Below are positions 1-5,755 of a stretch of DNA of 9,815 bases, piece by piece. A program made the position numbers and the translations under genes. A model generated the notes under the pieces. The model made no database searches and was not told the origin of the DNA. It worked only from the letters and a program-made list of their open reading frames with translations. Each line of letters begins with the position of its first letter. Position 1 is the stretch's first letter. Origin of the DNA: an uncultured Clostridia bacterium (lineage in GTDB: Bacteria > Bacillota > Clostridia > TANB77 > CAG-508); the NCBI GenBank assembly GCA_934167135.1, contig CAKPKI010000065.1, positions 1-9,815 of the forward strand, in the 5' to 3' direction.

Positions 1-1383
1 GTATATAAAGTGGATGCTGACAATAAAAAAATAACTTTGGGTGGAGTTGAATTTGCCTTATATTCACACGAATTTCAAAAAATAATAGGACATTATATAA
101 CGGATGTAAACGGTGAAATTCATATTAAAGGTTTAAGAACAGGGGATTGGTCATTAATTGAAGAAAAAACAGGAAAATGGTACAACCTTAATGAAAATCC
201 AATTGAAATAAAAATTAATTGGAATGAAACTACTAATACAACAGTAGAAAATGAATTAAAAAAATCACAAATTAAAATTATAAAAGTTGACAAAGAAAAT
301 CACGAAGTAAAATTAAAAGATGTTGAACTTGAAGTTTTGGACAAAGAGGGAAATGTTCTAGAAAAATTAAAAACTGATAAAAATGGAGAATGCTATACAA
401 AAAGATATGCAGTAAGAGATTACCCTGAATTATATATAAGAGAAACAAAAACTAATGAAAAGTATGAATTAGATACTGAAATGAAAAAAATCACATTAAA
501 AGAAAATGAAATTGTTAATTATATATTTGAAAATCAAAAAATATATGGGCAAATTAAAGTGATAAAGACATCAGAAGATGATAATAAAATAAATGGAGAT
601 AAAAAGGGAACACCGATTCCTAATGTATCTTTTGGAGTATATGATGAAAACAAAAAATTTATAGAAAAGATTACAACTGGTTTGGATGGAATTGCAATTA
701 CAAGTAAATTAGAAAAAGGCAAAAAATATATAAAGGAATTGGAAGGCGAATCAGGAGAATGGTATCAATTAAATGAAAATGAATATTCAGCAGAGATAGT
801 TAAAAATGGTGAAATTGTTGAATTAAACATTACAAATAAACCTGACAATCCAGATATAGATGTTGAAAAAGATGGAATTATTCAGACAACAGCAAATCAA
901 GAGATTAAATATGATTTTACAATAAAAAATACAGGTAATGTGCCATTAAAAGATTTTACTTGGTATGATTATTTACCAACAGACTATGTAACTGCTACAA
1001 AACTTGTAACAGGAATATATAATCAAGATTTAAATTATGCTATATATTATAAGACAAATAAAAATGATTATAAATTATTAAGAGATAATTTAAATACAAA
1101 AATAAATAACTATATTGATTTTTCGAATTTAGAATTAGAAGCGGATGAGTATGTAACAGAATTTAAAGCAGAATTTGGAAAAGTAGATGTAGGATTTTCT
1201 TCTGTAGAAAAACCACAACTATTTGTAAAAGTTAAAGCTTTTGTAAAAGCAGATGATACATTTACAAATAAAACAAAAGTTGAAGGATATCATAAAACAT
1301 ATTATGTATTTGATGAGGATGAGCATACTACAAAAGTATATGAGAAAAAATTAGAAGTAAAGTTACCAAGAACAGGATGTTAG
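1..1383 (+). CDS. CnaB-repeat (SpaA/prealbumin-like) surface protein, 5'-truncated by window edge
   Basis: The frame is open from base 1, so the true start lies upstream; 460 residues are visible. Three CnaB-type beta-sandwich repeats can be read at about residues 1-86, 88-180 and 183-280, each opening with a lysine strand (VYKVD, IKIIKVD, IKVIKTS) and closing with an Asn strand. K95/E148/N178 and K189/E246/N279 are plausible isopeptide triads, inferred from the family pattern. A DUF11-like domain follows at about 284-445 (TIKNTGNVPL, then WYDYLP). Such proteins are pilin- or adhesin-like stalks exported and linked to the wall by sortase. The last residues are KLPRTGC followed by TAG: a sortase-like LPxTG with no hydrophobic segment or basic tail, and a terminator starts within 12 bases. 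No membrane anchor could be restored by a frameshift. Surface location is inferred; the N-terminus is not visible. Confidence 0.85.
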   Translation, partial: VYKVDADNKKITLGGVEFALYSHEFQKIIGHYITDVNGEIHIKGLRTGDWSLIEEKTGKWYNLNENPIEIKINWNETTNTTVENELKKSQIKIIKVDKENHEVKLKDVELEVLDKEGNVLEKLKTDKNGECYTKRYAVRDYPELYIRETKTNEKYELDTEMKKITLKENEIVNYIFENQKIYGQIKVIKTSEDDNKINGDKKGTPIPNVSFGVYDENKKFIEKITTGLDGIAITSKLEKGKKYIKELEGESGEWYQLNENEYSAEIVKNGEIVELNITNKPDNPDIDVEKDGIIQTTANQEIKYDFTIKNTGNVPLKDFTWYDYLPTDYVTATKLVTGIYNQDLNYAIYYKTNKNDYKLLRDNLNTKINNYIDFSNLELEADEYVTEFKAEFGKVDVGFSSVEKPQLFVKVKAFVKADDTFTNKTKVEGYHKTYYVFDEDEHTTKVYEKKLEVKLPRTGC

Positions 1384-1394
1384 ATTATATTTTG

Positions 1395-1423
1395 GAGAGT
1401 TCAAAAAAGAACTCTCTTTTTTT
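1395..1423 (+). terminator. Rho-independent terminator after the CnaB gene
   Basis: Perfect 8-bp stem GAGAGTTC/GAACTCTC (1395-1402 with 1409-1416), A6 loop, then seven T. It lies 11 bases after the TAG stop and separates the surface-protein gene from the next cluster. Confidence 0.92.
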
Positions 1424-1446
1424 GAATAAAGGAAAGGATTGATAAA

Positions 1447-2049
1447 TTGAAAAATATAAAATTGGAACAAATGGAGGAACTAGATGCTAAAATTGAAAAA
1501 ATAAGTTATGATTTATCAGGTTTGGAATCAAGAAAAAAAGAAATGGAAAATAGTAAATTTGATAAACAACAAAACATAGAAAAATTAGAAGAAGAAAAAA
1601 GAACTATATTATCCAAAACAGATAAAATGAATAGATTAGCAAAAATAATTTATATAGCATTTGCATCAAAAAATGATTTAAAACAAGTTGATTTGCTAAA
1701 TGCTAAAATTACAGAGTTAAGAAATGAAAAAGATAGCATTCAAAGTAAAATTGATATTCAAAATAAATTGTATGCAGATACAATTAAAGAAAAAGATAAT
1801 TATATAGAACAGAGAAAACAATTATATGTTGAAAATACAAGGGAAAATGCACAAGAAAAAGAAGTAGTAGTAAAAACCACTCATGTACAGGATCTAGCTA
1901 AAATTCATGAGATTGCAAAACAATATGATAATAGTGAGATTATGCAAAAAGTTTCTAAAACAATAGAAAGATATGTTAATAAGATGCTTGAAAATACTGA
2001 AGAAATTGGAAAAAATGTAGTAGAAAAAGAGGAAGTGGCAGAAGAATAG
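1447..2049 (+). CDS. Coiled-coil hypothetical protein (200 aa)
   Basis: Starts at TTG 1447, eight bases after the Shine-Dalgarno AAGGAAAGGA (1429-1438); no ATG lies nearby in frame. The protein is highly charged, with heptad-like spacing at about residues 5-60 and 80-135, split by a hydrophobic stretch at about 62-75 (RLAKIIYIAFAS). That stretch is too short and interrupted for a confident membrane span and may be a hairpin turn between two coiled-coil arms. The C-terminus is strongly acidic (EKEEVAEE). No family is recognised. It is first in a same-strand cluster of four and only 11 bases before the next small gene. No promoter is evident between the preceding terminator and this gene, so read-through or a weak promoter must supply it. 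A structural role within the mobile element is conceivable but not shown. Confidence 0.8.
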   Translation: MKNIKLEQMEELDAKIEKISYDLSGLESRKKEMENSKFDKQQNIEKLEEEKRTILSKTDKMNRLAKIIYIAFASKNDLKQVDLLNAKITELRNEKDSIQSKIDIQNKLYADTIKEKDNYIEQRKQLYVENTRENAQEKEVVVKTTHVQDLAKIHEIAKQYDNSEIMQKVSKTIERYVNKMLENTEEIGKNVVEKEEVAEE

Positions 2050-2060
2050 AGGGAGAAAAG

Positions 2061-2207
2061 TTGAAAGAAGTAGTATTAAAGAAAACAAGAAAAGGCAATG
2101 CAGGATATAAAAGTATTTATTCAGTAAAGGAGATATTTTCAAATGGAAGAAAAAAATTACGAAAGCAAACTTACAGAACAAGAAGAAAACGAAGAAAGAG
2201 TAGGTGA
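2061..2207 (+). CDS. Small very basic protein (48 aa), coupled to the ArdC-like gene
   Basis: Starts at TTG 2061 after GAGGGAGAAA (2049-2058) and ends in TGA at 2205-2207. Its stop overlaps the GTG start of the next gene in a GTGA arrangement, a classic sign of translational coupling and the main argument that this short frame is real. It encodes 48 residues beginning MKEVVLKKTRKGNAGYKSIY; the last third is almost entirely Arg and Lys (TYRTRRKRRKSR). Nucleic-acid binding is a reasonable inference from charge alone; no domain is recognised. It is shorter than usual gene-calling cut-offs and could be missed. An overlapping 22-residue frame (2143-2211) exists in another phase; I consider the 48-residue frame the better candidate because of the 4-base overlap. 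Confidence 0.6.
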   Translation: MKEVVLKKTRKGNAGYKSIYSVKEIFSNGRKKLRKQTYRTRRKRRKSR

Positions 2208-2950
2208 TTAATATAGATGATGATGCACAAGAATTGATTAATAGTACTAATGAAATGGCAAGAGAAACATTTGAAAAAACAAATAAAATGAGAGATTTTC
2301 TAAAAACATTAGCAACGATGTATAATATAAGTTATAATAATATTCTATTACTAAAATCGCAAAGAGAAAATGTATCATTTATAGCAACTGAAGAAGAGTA
2401 TCGTAAATATAAACATAAAATCAAGGATAATGAAAAACCACTTAAGATAATAAAAAGAATAAAAATAAATGATGATATAAAATTTAAAGTTGTAGAGGTT
2501 TATGATATATCACAAACAGATGCCTTAATAAAAAAGAAAGAATATAAAAAGGAATATATAGATGCAATTTTAAAAGGAATGTGTGCTAGAAGAAATTTAT
2601 ATTATGATACCAATAATCAAATGGCAAATATTGAAGAAATTGTTAATGATATAAGTAACAATACAAGAAGTTCTAATATATCGTATTTTGATATTGATAA
2701 ATATGCAAGCCAAAGTCAAACAGAAGTCATTGCTACAATTTTTGCAGTAGCAAAAAAATTGGGAATTAATACAAGAAACTATAACTTAATGGAAGTATGT
2801 AAATGGGGAATAAATAAAGAAAATCAAACTTTAAAAGAAAGTTTGAAATATATTCAAAAATTTATGAACTATTTTGTTAAGGATTTTGAAACACAGGAGA
2901 AAATATATAAAATAGAAAATCAAAAAGAAAATGAAGAAGAAATGGAATAA
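2204..2950 (+). CDS. ArdC/LtrC-like N-terminal domain protein with degenerate peptidase half
   Basis: Starts at GTG 2204, overlapping the upstream TGA; the same frame has a stop (2201-2203) immediately before. Residues about 25-110 match the ArdC_N (DUF1738, LtrC-like) pattern: YNISYNNILLLKSQ, then KPLKIIKRI and the hallmark VYDISQT at 99-105. In ArdC-type antirestriction proteins this domain binds single-stranded DNA, and the C-terminal half is a metallopeptidase-like domain. Here the C-terminal half still shows the late signature (QTEVIATIFAVAKKLGINT at 172-190, then WGINK and the final helices), including a Glu at 174 that could match the third metal ligand. No HExxH is found between 105 and 174, where it would be expected. 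It is therefore probably an ssDNA-binding or antirestriction-type accessory protein without protease activity. The family assignment is by eye. ArdC-type genes are typical of conjugative elements, where they protect incoming single-stranded DNA. Confidence 0.72.
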   Translation: MINIDDDAQELINSTNEMARETFEKTNKMRDFLKTLATMYNISYNNILLLKSQRENVSFIATEEEYRKYKHKIKDNEKPLKIIKRIKINDDIKFKVVEVYDISQTDALIKKKEYKKEYIDAILKGMCARRNLYYDTNNQMANIEEIVNDISNNTRSSNISYFDIDKYASQSQTEVIATIFAVAKKLGINTRNYNLMEVCKWGINKENQTLKESLKYIQKFMNYFVKDFETQEKIYKIENQKENEEEME

Positions 2951-2974
2951 AGACTCCATTCAAGAAAGGATATA

Positions 2975-3607
2975 ATGGAAGAAAAATTTTTAATAAAAAT
3001 GAACCAAGAAGAAATGTTAAGGTACTATGAAAACAAAATAGTAGAAGATGGAATAAAAAGCTGTTCTGAATTTAATGCAATAGTGAACTTGACGGACTAC
3101 AATACTAATGAAATAAAGTTGGAAAAATATAAAAGTGATATATTACAATTATTATATCGAGATGAAAGAGTTGCAGATGTGGTGATTGATGACGAATTTA
3201 ATGTGGATATGGTTTTTTGTACAGATTATTGTCCATTTTATTATGATGATGACAAAAATGTTATATATAACCAAATAATGGATAGTCCAACTTATCAAGG
3301 AATAGAATTAGCAGAATTTGTTGGATACATGGGAAAAAGAGTAATAGAAGAAGCTTATATAGATACAAGAAATTTAATTAATAACTATGTTCAAACTAAA
3401 AATCTAAAAGATGCAGATAAAGAAATTCTAGCAAATTTTTTGAAAAAAAGTATTATAGAAACAGGCTTTGCTGAAAAATATATTGATAATATAAATGTAT
3501 TTGTAACTTATAAAAATTTTCAGGAATTGGAAAAAGGGTTAATGGAGATTGTAAAACAAAAAGATCTTGAAGCCTTAAAACAAATTGAAGATGAGGAATT
3601 TGAATAA
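2975..3607 (+). CDS. Hypothetical acidic protein (210 aa)
   Basis: ATG 2975 follows the Shine-Dalgarno AAGAAAGGAT, 25 bases after the ArdC-like gene, and a strong terminator ends the unit. I do not recognise a family. Visible traits: a mixed alpha/beta pattern with LQLLYRDERVADVVIDDEF (about 55-73) and MVFCTDYCPFYYDDD (about 77-91, two Cys and an acidic run), then a mostly helical C-terminal half ending in an acidic tail (QIEDEEFE). No signal peptide or membrane segment is seen, so it is probably cytosolic. Position as the last gene of the coiled-coil/basic/ArdC-like cluster suggests a role in the same mobile-element function, but this is context only. The CxxxC-like pair is not enough to call a metal site. 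Confidence 0.8.
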   Translation: MEEKFLIKMNQEEMLRYYENKIVEDGIKSCSEFNAIVNLTDYNTNEIKLEKYKSDILQLLYRDERVADVVIDDEFNVDMVFCTDYCPFYYDDDKNVIYNQIMDSPTYQGIELAEFVGYMGKRVIEEAYIDTRNLINNYVQTKNLKDADKEILANFLKKSIIETGFAEKYIDNINVFVTYKNFQELEKGLMEIVKQKDLEALKQIEDEEFE

Positions 3608-3610
3608 AAA

Positions 3611-3651
3611 ATAAAGATTCTAGCTTATAAAAAGCTAGAGTCTTTATTTTT
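3611..3651 (+). terminator. Rho-independent terminator closing the ArdC-like cluster
   Basis: Sixteen-position stem 3611-3626 with 3632-3647 (one T/G position, otherwise Watson-Crick), a 5-base loop ATAAA and a T-run. It begins four bases after the 3607 stop. Confidence 0.93.
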
Positions 3652-3654
3652 CTA

Positions 3655-4007
3655 AAAAGAATAAGAGAACGAGAGATGCCATAAACTCGTAAAAAGTGAC
3701 AGGTGTTATGAGCCGATGCTATAAAGTTCATTCGTATTAGTGTTAAAAGTCTATTAATGCAAAATGCGTAAGTGAGATTTTGTAACATATACTCACAATA
3801 AATAAAAGAGTTTCAGGAGGCAAAGCTTGTAAGAGGATATGTAGGTGTAAAAAGTGTGGGCAAGTATGCACAATATTTGAAAAAATAGCACCTGCAGTAG
3901 ATAAAAATAAATCTACATACTAGACTACCTTAATTGAAAGCGAAGGGATGAGGGGGTTCGATTATGGTGTATTATTTTTTGTATAAGGGGATAATACACC
4001 ATTTTTT
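3655..4007 (+). ncRNA. Candidate structured non-coding RNA of about 350 nt
   Basis: About 490 bases without a credible gene lie between two terminators and the next promoter. GC over 3661-3960 is about 35% by hand count, against about 22% in adjacent coding sequence. Local helices include ACGAG/CTCGT (3669-3673 with 3686-3690), TTAT-g-AGC/GCTATAA (3706-3724), ATGCA/TGCGT (3757-3769), GTGAG/CTCAC (3772-3776 with 3792-3796), a 7-bp stem 3841-3847 with 3889-3895 enclosing smaller hairpins, and GTAGAT/ATCTAC (3897-3902 with 3911-3916). The unit ends in an intrinsic terminator. GATGCyATAAA occurs twice, 40 bases apart (3675 and 3715). It does not match my recollection of tmRNA, RNase P RNA, SRP RNA, T-box or common riboswitch signatures. 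No convincing promoter is seen, so the 5' end is approximate. Confidence 0.5.
3964..4007 (+). terminator. Intrinsic terminator ending the candidate ncRNA
   Basis: Perfect 12-bp stem ATGGTGTATTAT/ATAATACACCAT (3964-3975 with 3991-4002), 15-base loop, followed by a T-run to 4007. No gene on the plus strand ends nearby, so it must terminate a non-coding transcript or a long read-through. Confidence 0.85.
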
Positions 4008-4033
4008 CTGCTCTGGAATTTCAGGGTTTCAGT

Positions 4034-4056
4034 CTTTTATAGAAGTTCTACAAAAG
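4034..4056. promoter_or_regulatory. 23-bp inverted repeat (operator candidate)
   Basis: Arms CTTTTATAGAA (4034-4044) and TTCTACAAAAG (4046-4056) around a central G, with one mismatched pair. It ends two bases before the -35 box at 4059 and has no T-tail, so it looks like a regulator-binding site rather than a terminator. Confidence 0.55.
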
Positions 4057-4058
4057 TG

Positions 4059-4087
4059 TTGACAATATTTTTAAACAGAGTTAATAT
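4059..4087 (+). promoter_or_regulatory. Near-consensus sigma-70/SigA promoter for the 4145 gene
   Basis: TTGACA (4059-4064), 17-base spacer, TAATAT (4082-4087); predicted start about 4094. Two Shine-Dalgarno-like runs follow, AGGAGG at 4102-4107 and AAGGAGGG at 4134-4141; the second serves ATG 4145 with a short 3-4 base gap. Confidence 0.8.
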
Positions 4088-4144
4088 CACACACAATGGA
4101 GAGGAGGTTTATTGAAAAGTTGATAAAAATACAAAGGAGGGCGT

Positions 4145-4417
4145 ATGGAGAAAAGTAGCAAAATATTACTAAAATATATTATTGATATAGATAGAGAATT
4201 CTGTGAAATAGAAAAAGTATTTCAAAATAAAAATTTTCTTCCAGTTACAAAAATAAAAGTTGATATTAGTTCGGATCCTGTAAGACTAATATTTAAAGCT
4301 TTTGATGTTACTGATGATAGTAAAGCAGAAAAGATTTTTGACCTTTTTTTAAATTCTTATGATAAAGAAATGTCAACAGATGAGATTGTTGACAAAATAG
4401 AGGAAATATTAAAATAA
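4145..4417 (+). CDS. Hypothetical protein (90 aa)
   Basis: ATG 4145 is preceded by AAGGAGGG (4134-4141), an unusually close Shine-Dalgarno, and by the promoter at 4059-4087. The 90-residue product is soluble: an N-terminal helix (SSKILLKYIIDIDREFCEIE), a central strand-rich part (TKIKVDISSDPVRLIFKAF) and a helical, acidic C-terminus (STDEIVDKIEEILK). No family is recognised. It is the only gene of its transcription unit and converges on the small Xre gene at 4461-4697, sharing a 24-bp bidirectional terminator that includes both stop codons. The upstream inverted repeat suggests regulated expression. The preceding ncRNA candidate is terminated separately, so this gene is probably not its cis target. 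Confidence 0.72.
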   Translation: MEKSSKILLKYIIDIDREFCEIEKVFQNKNFLPVTKIKVDISSDPVRLIFKAFDVTDDSKAEKIFDLFLNSYDKEMSTDEIVDKIEEILK

Positions 4418-4473
4418 AAACTAAAATGAAGGTGGAAATTATAAATAAACCATCTTCATTTTAGTTTTTATTT
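4412..4473. terminator. Bidirectional terminator between convergent genes
   Basis: A 24-bp uninterrupted stem (4412-4435 with 4450-4473, one G-T pair) with a 14-base AT-rich loop. The A-rich left foot and T-rich right foot make it work on both strands. It contains the stop codons of the 4145 gene (4415-4417) and of the minus-strand gene (4461-4463). Confidence 0.93.
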
Positions 4474-4697
4474 GGAAAATATTCAATTATATCTGTCAAA
4501 GAGCATTTCAAATAATCACAAAATCTTGCAAGTACAATAATATCAAATCTTACAAGTTCTCCAGTCATAATTCGTTTTACAACTTTGAAATCAGTTTCAG
4601 TATCTTTCATTAGTTTATTAATACTGATATTTTTATTTTTTAATAAATCCTCTAATTTAAAGAGGTAATAACCATTTTCTATTTTTAATTTATACAT
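4461..4697 (-). CDS. Xre-family (Cro/CI-type) small HTH regulator, 78 aa
   Basis: Reads right to left from ATG 4697 with Shine-Dalgarno AGGTGA (complement of 4708-4713). A single helix-turn-helix domain fills the protein: LEDLLKNKNISINKLMKDTE with recognition-helix region TDFKVVKRIMTGELVRF and trailing helix VLARFCDYLKCSLTDIIEYF (about residues 15-73). This is the minimal YozG-like HTH_26 type that usually acts as a DNA-binding repressor. It is divergent from the promoter at 4748-4776, whose spacer holds a 14-bp palindrome. TACTAAAAT/ATTTTAGTA (4697-4705 and 4733-4741) also flank its own ATTATATAAT promoter-like core. Autoregulation and control of the divergent transcript are inferred. The divergent gene is now only a remnant, so the regulator may be orphaned. 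Confidence 0.85.
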   Translation of the reverse strand: MYKLKIENGYYLFKLEDLLKNKNISINKLMKDTETDFKVVKRIMTGELVRFDIIVLARFCDYLKCSLTDIIEYFPNKN

Positions 4698-4747
4698 ACT
4701 AAAATCATCACCTAACTATTTGAAATTATATAATTTTAGTAGGTTAC

Positions 4748-4776
4748 TTGACTATTGGTTGTATAACCAGTAAAAT
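4748..4776 (+). promoter_or_regulatory. Promoter with palindrome TGGTTGTATAACCA in the spacer
   Basis: TTGACT (4748-4753), 17-base spacer, TAAAAT (4771-4776). The palindrome at 4756-4769 sits exactly between the boxes, where a bound repressor would block polymerase. Downstream lies only the pseudogene at 4777-4957. It is the likely divergent control region shared with the minus-strand Xre gene. Confidence 0.65.
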
Positions 4777-4957
4777 ATAACAAAAGAACTTGAATCGATT
4801 CCTAATATTAATAAGGAAAAAGAAAAAAAGATACTTAGGATGATAGAAGAATTAATAGATAATAGATTTAAGAATAAATTATTTTGGTTGCAGATTATAT
4901 TATGAATCAGGAATTCAAGATGCTATTGTAATATTATTTAGAGAAAAAAGTTTTTAA
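4777..4957 (+). pseudogene. Frameshifted, 5'-truncated gene remnant
   Basis: One frame reads ITKELESIPNINKEKEKKIL and on through MIEELIDNRFKNK, ending at TGA 4903-4905. The +1 frame then carries a sensible C-terminus, YYESGIQDAIVILFREKSF, ending at TAA 4955-4957 just before a terminator. There is no in-frame ATG/GTG/TTG, and the frame begins at the -10 box of the upstream promoter, so the N-terminus is missing as well. The two pieces resemble the end of a small clostridial regulator or accessory protein with a YYxxGxxDAI motif (family memory only). One single-base insertion would explain the shift. Confidence 0.5.
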
Positions 4958-4969
4958 AAGAAAGTTATA

Positions 4970-4997
4970 AAATAAGTGCAAAAACACTTATTTTTTT
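4970..4997 (+). terminator. Rho-independent terminator after the remnant
   Basis: Perfect 9-bp stem AAATAAGTG/CACTTATTT (4970-4978 with 4985-4993) with the T-run reaching 4997. It survives behind the broken gene. Confidence 0.88.
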
Positions 4998-5006
4998 ATG
5001 AAAATT

Positions 5007-5035
5007 AAGACAAAAAAATGAAAATATGATATAAT
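5007..5035 (+). promoter_or_regulatory. Extended -10 promoter for the 5063 gene
   Basis: AAGACA (5007-5012), 17-base spacer, TGaTATAAT with a perfect -10 at 5030-5035 and an extended -10 TG at 5027-5028. Predicted start about 5042. Confidence 0.75.
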
Positions 5036-5062
5036 CCATTTATAAGAATTGGAGTGAAAATA

Positions 5063-5323
5063 ATGACAGATGCATTTGTAATTGAATATACAAATAATAA
5101 AATAAAAAACATTGAAAATAAAAATTTTGTAAGATATACTTTTTATGAATTAAGGATTAAAAATAATTTGACAGATGATGAAGTAGACAGATTTTTAAGA
5201 ATTAGTAGAGAATATTTTGAAAATAGAGATTATAAGGTTTATTTTACTAATGCAAAATATGTATATAAAAATGCTAATATGATGGTACAGCCGAATGAAC
5301 TGATGATTGCTGTAAAGGAATAG
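5063..5323 (+). CDS. Hypothetical protein (86 aa), first of a two-gene unit
   Basis: I choose ATG 5063 because GGAGTG (5051-5056) is the Shine-Dalgarno; the in-frame GTG at 5054 lies inside that site and would add three residues. The 86-residue product has no membrane segment and reads as a compact alpha/beta protein: MTDAFVIEYTNN, then FVRYTFYELRIKNNLTDDEV, DRFLRISREYFENRDYKVYF, TNAKYVYKNANMMVQPNELM and IAVKE. It looks like a family found in clostridial accessory regions, but I know no function for it. It has its own strong promoter and sits 25 bases before the next small gene; a shared terminator at 5637-5668 suggests co-transcription. Confidence 0.78.
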   Translation: MTDAFVIEYTNNKIKNIENKNFVRYTFYELRIKNNLTDDEVDRFLRISREYFENRDYKVYFTNAKYVYKNANMMVQPNELMIAVKE

Positions 5324-5348
5324 AAAAATATAATAAGGAGATAAGAAA

Positions 5349-5561
5349 ATGAATTTACTAAACAAGTGTACATTGAAAGAAATAGAATTAATGAAACGAG
5401 CAGATATATATGTTGATAATAAAGAATATATTAATGAAGAACTAGAACAATGCGAAAGAAAAATAGTTGATTTTATTATGAATCATAGTTCAAAAAATAA
5501 TCAAATAGACAAGTTAAGAGATGAGTATAGTAGTATATTTAGAACTATAAATTTAAAATAA
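5349..5561 (+). CDS. Hypothetical protein (70 aa), second of the unit
   Basis: ATG 5349 with a strong Shine-Dalgarno AAGGAGA (5335-5341). The 70-residue product appears all-helical: residues 1-18 (MNLLNKCTLKEIELMKRA), an acidic middle (YINEELEQCERKIVDFIMNH) and a C-terminal helix (QIDKLRDEYSSIFRTI). No signal peptide or membrane span. I recall similar short helical proteins as uncharacterised genes in clostridial mobile elements but know no function. It is the last gene before the terminator at 5637-5668; the 75 bases between hold no further feature. Confidence 0.75.
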   Translation: MNLLNKCTLKEIELMKRADIYVDNKEYINEELEQCERKIVDFIMNHSSKNNQIDKLRDEYSSIFRTINLK

Positions 5562-5636
5562 AAATATAGTAAAATTGAAATTGCTAAGTATTTGAAGCAA
5601 AAATAATATATTTCTAAGATGAATTTAAATTTAATG

Positions 5637-5668
5637 CAGATAACTGATTGTAGGTTATCTGTTTTTTT
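5637..5668 (+). terminator. Rho-independent terminator
   Basis: Perfect 8-bp stem CAGATAAC/GTTATCTG (5637-5644 with 5654-5661) followed by seven T. Confidence 0.93.
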
Positions 5669-5690
5669 GTTATATAAAAATATTACTTGA

Positions 5691-5716
5691 ATATGTTGAT
5701 ATATATATTGACATAT
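5691..5716. promoter_or_regulatory. Near-palindromic operator overlapping the -35 box
   Basis: Outer arms ATATGT (5691-5696) and ACATAT (5711-5716) flank a palindromic ATATATAT core; over the 13-base arms only two pairs fail strict complementarity. The right half contains the -35 box at 5708-5713, so the downstream Xre protein may repress its own gene here. Confidence 0.5.
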
Positions 5717-5736
5717 TGTTGAGTCTATGGTATGTT
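5708..5736 (+). promoter_or_regulatory. Promoter for the 5756 Xre gene
   Basis: TTGACA (5708-5713), 17-base spacer, TATGTT (5731-5736); predicted start about 5743. This start lies downstream of ATG 5732 and 5741, which supports ATG 5756 as the translation start. Confidence 0.7.
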
Positions 5737-5755
5737 TTATATGGGAGATGATAAT

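Noticed and set aside
534..722. Minus-strand frame inside the CnaB gene (62 aa)
   Set aside because: Antisense shadow of a clear surface-protein frame; no Shine-Dalgarno or family signal.
1894..2181. Minus-strand frame (95 aa) rich in Phe/Leu
   Set aside because: Hydrophobic composition is the antisense of Lys/Glu codons in the coiled-coil gene; no start signals.
2143..2211. 22-residue frame MEEKNYESKLTEQEE... with good Shine-Dalgarno AAAGGAGA
   Set aside because: It overlaps the 48-residue basic frame in another phase; the GTGA overlap favours the longer one. It remains possible, because its ribosome site is the better of the two.
3453..3788. Minus-strand frame of 111 aa across the 3607 terminator
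   Set aside because: Crosses a terminator and the structured region; composition unlike the genes here.
3655..4007. tmRNA, RNase P, riboswitch or group I/II intron
   Set aside because: Key signatures were not found: no tag frame, no GAGGAAAGTCC block, no domain V, no P7-like pairing. The GGTTCGATT run lacks a paired T-arm.
4096..4158. 20-residue frame and a three-codon TTG frame after AGGAGG at 4102-4107
   Set aside because: The ATG is almost at the predicted transcription start, and the longer frame overlaps the 4145 gene; a leader peptide is possible but unsupported.
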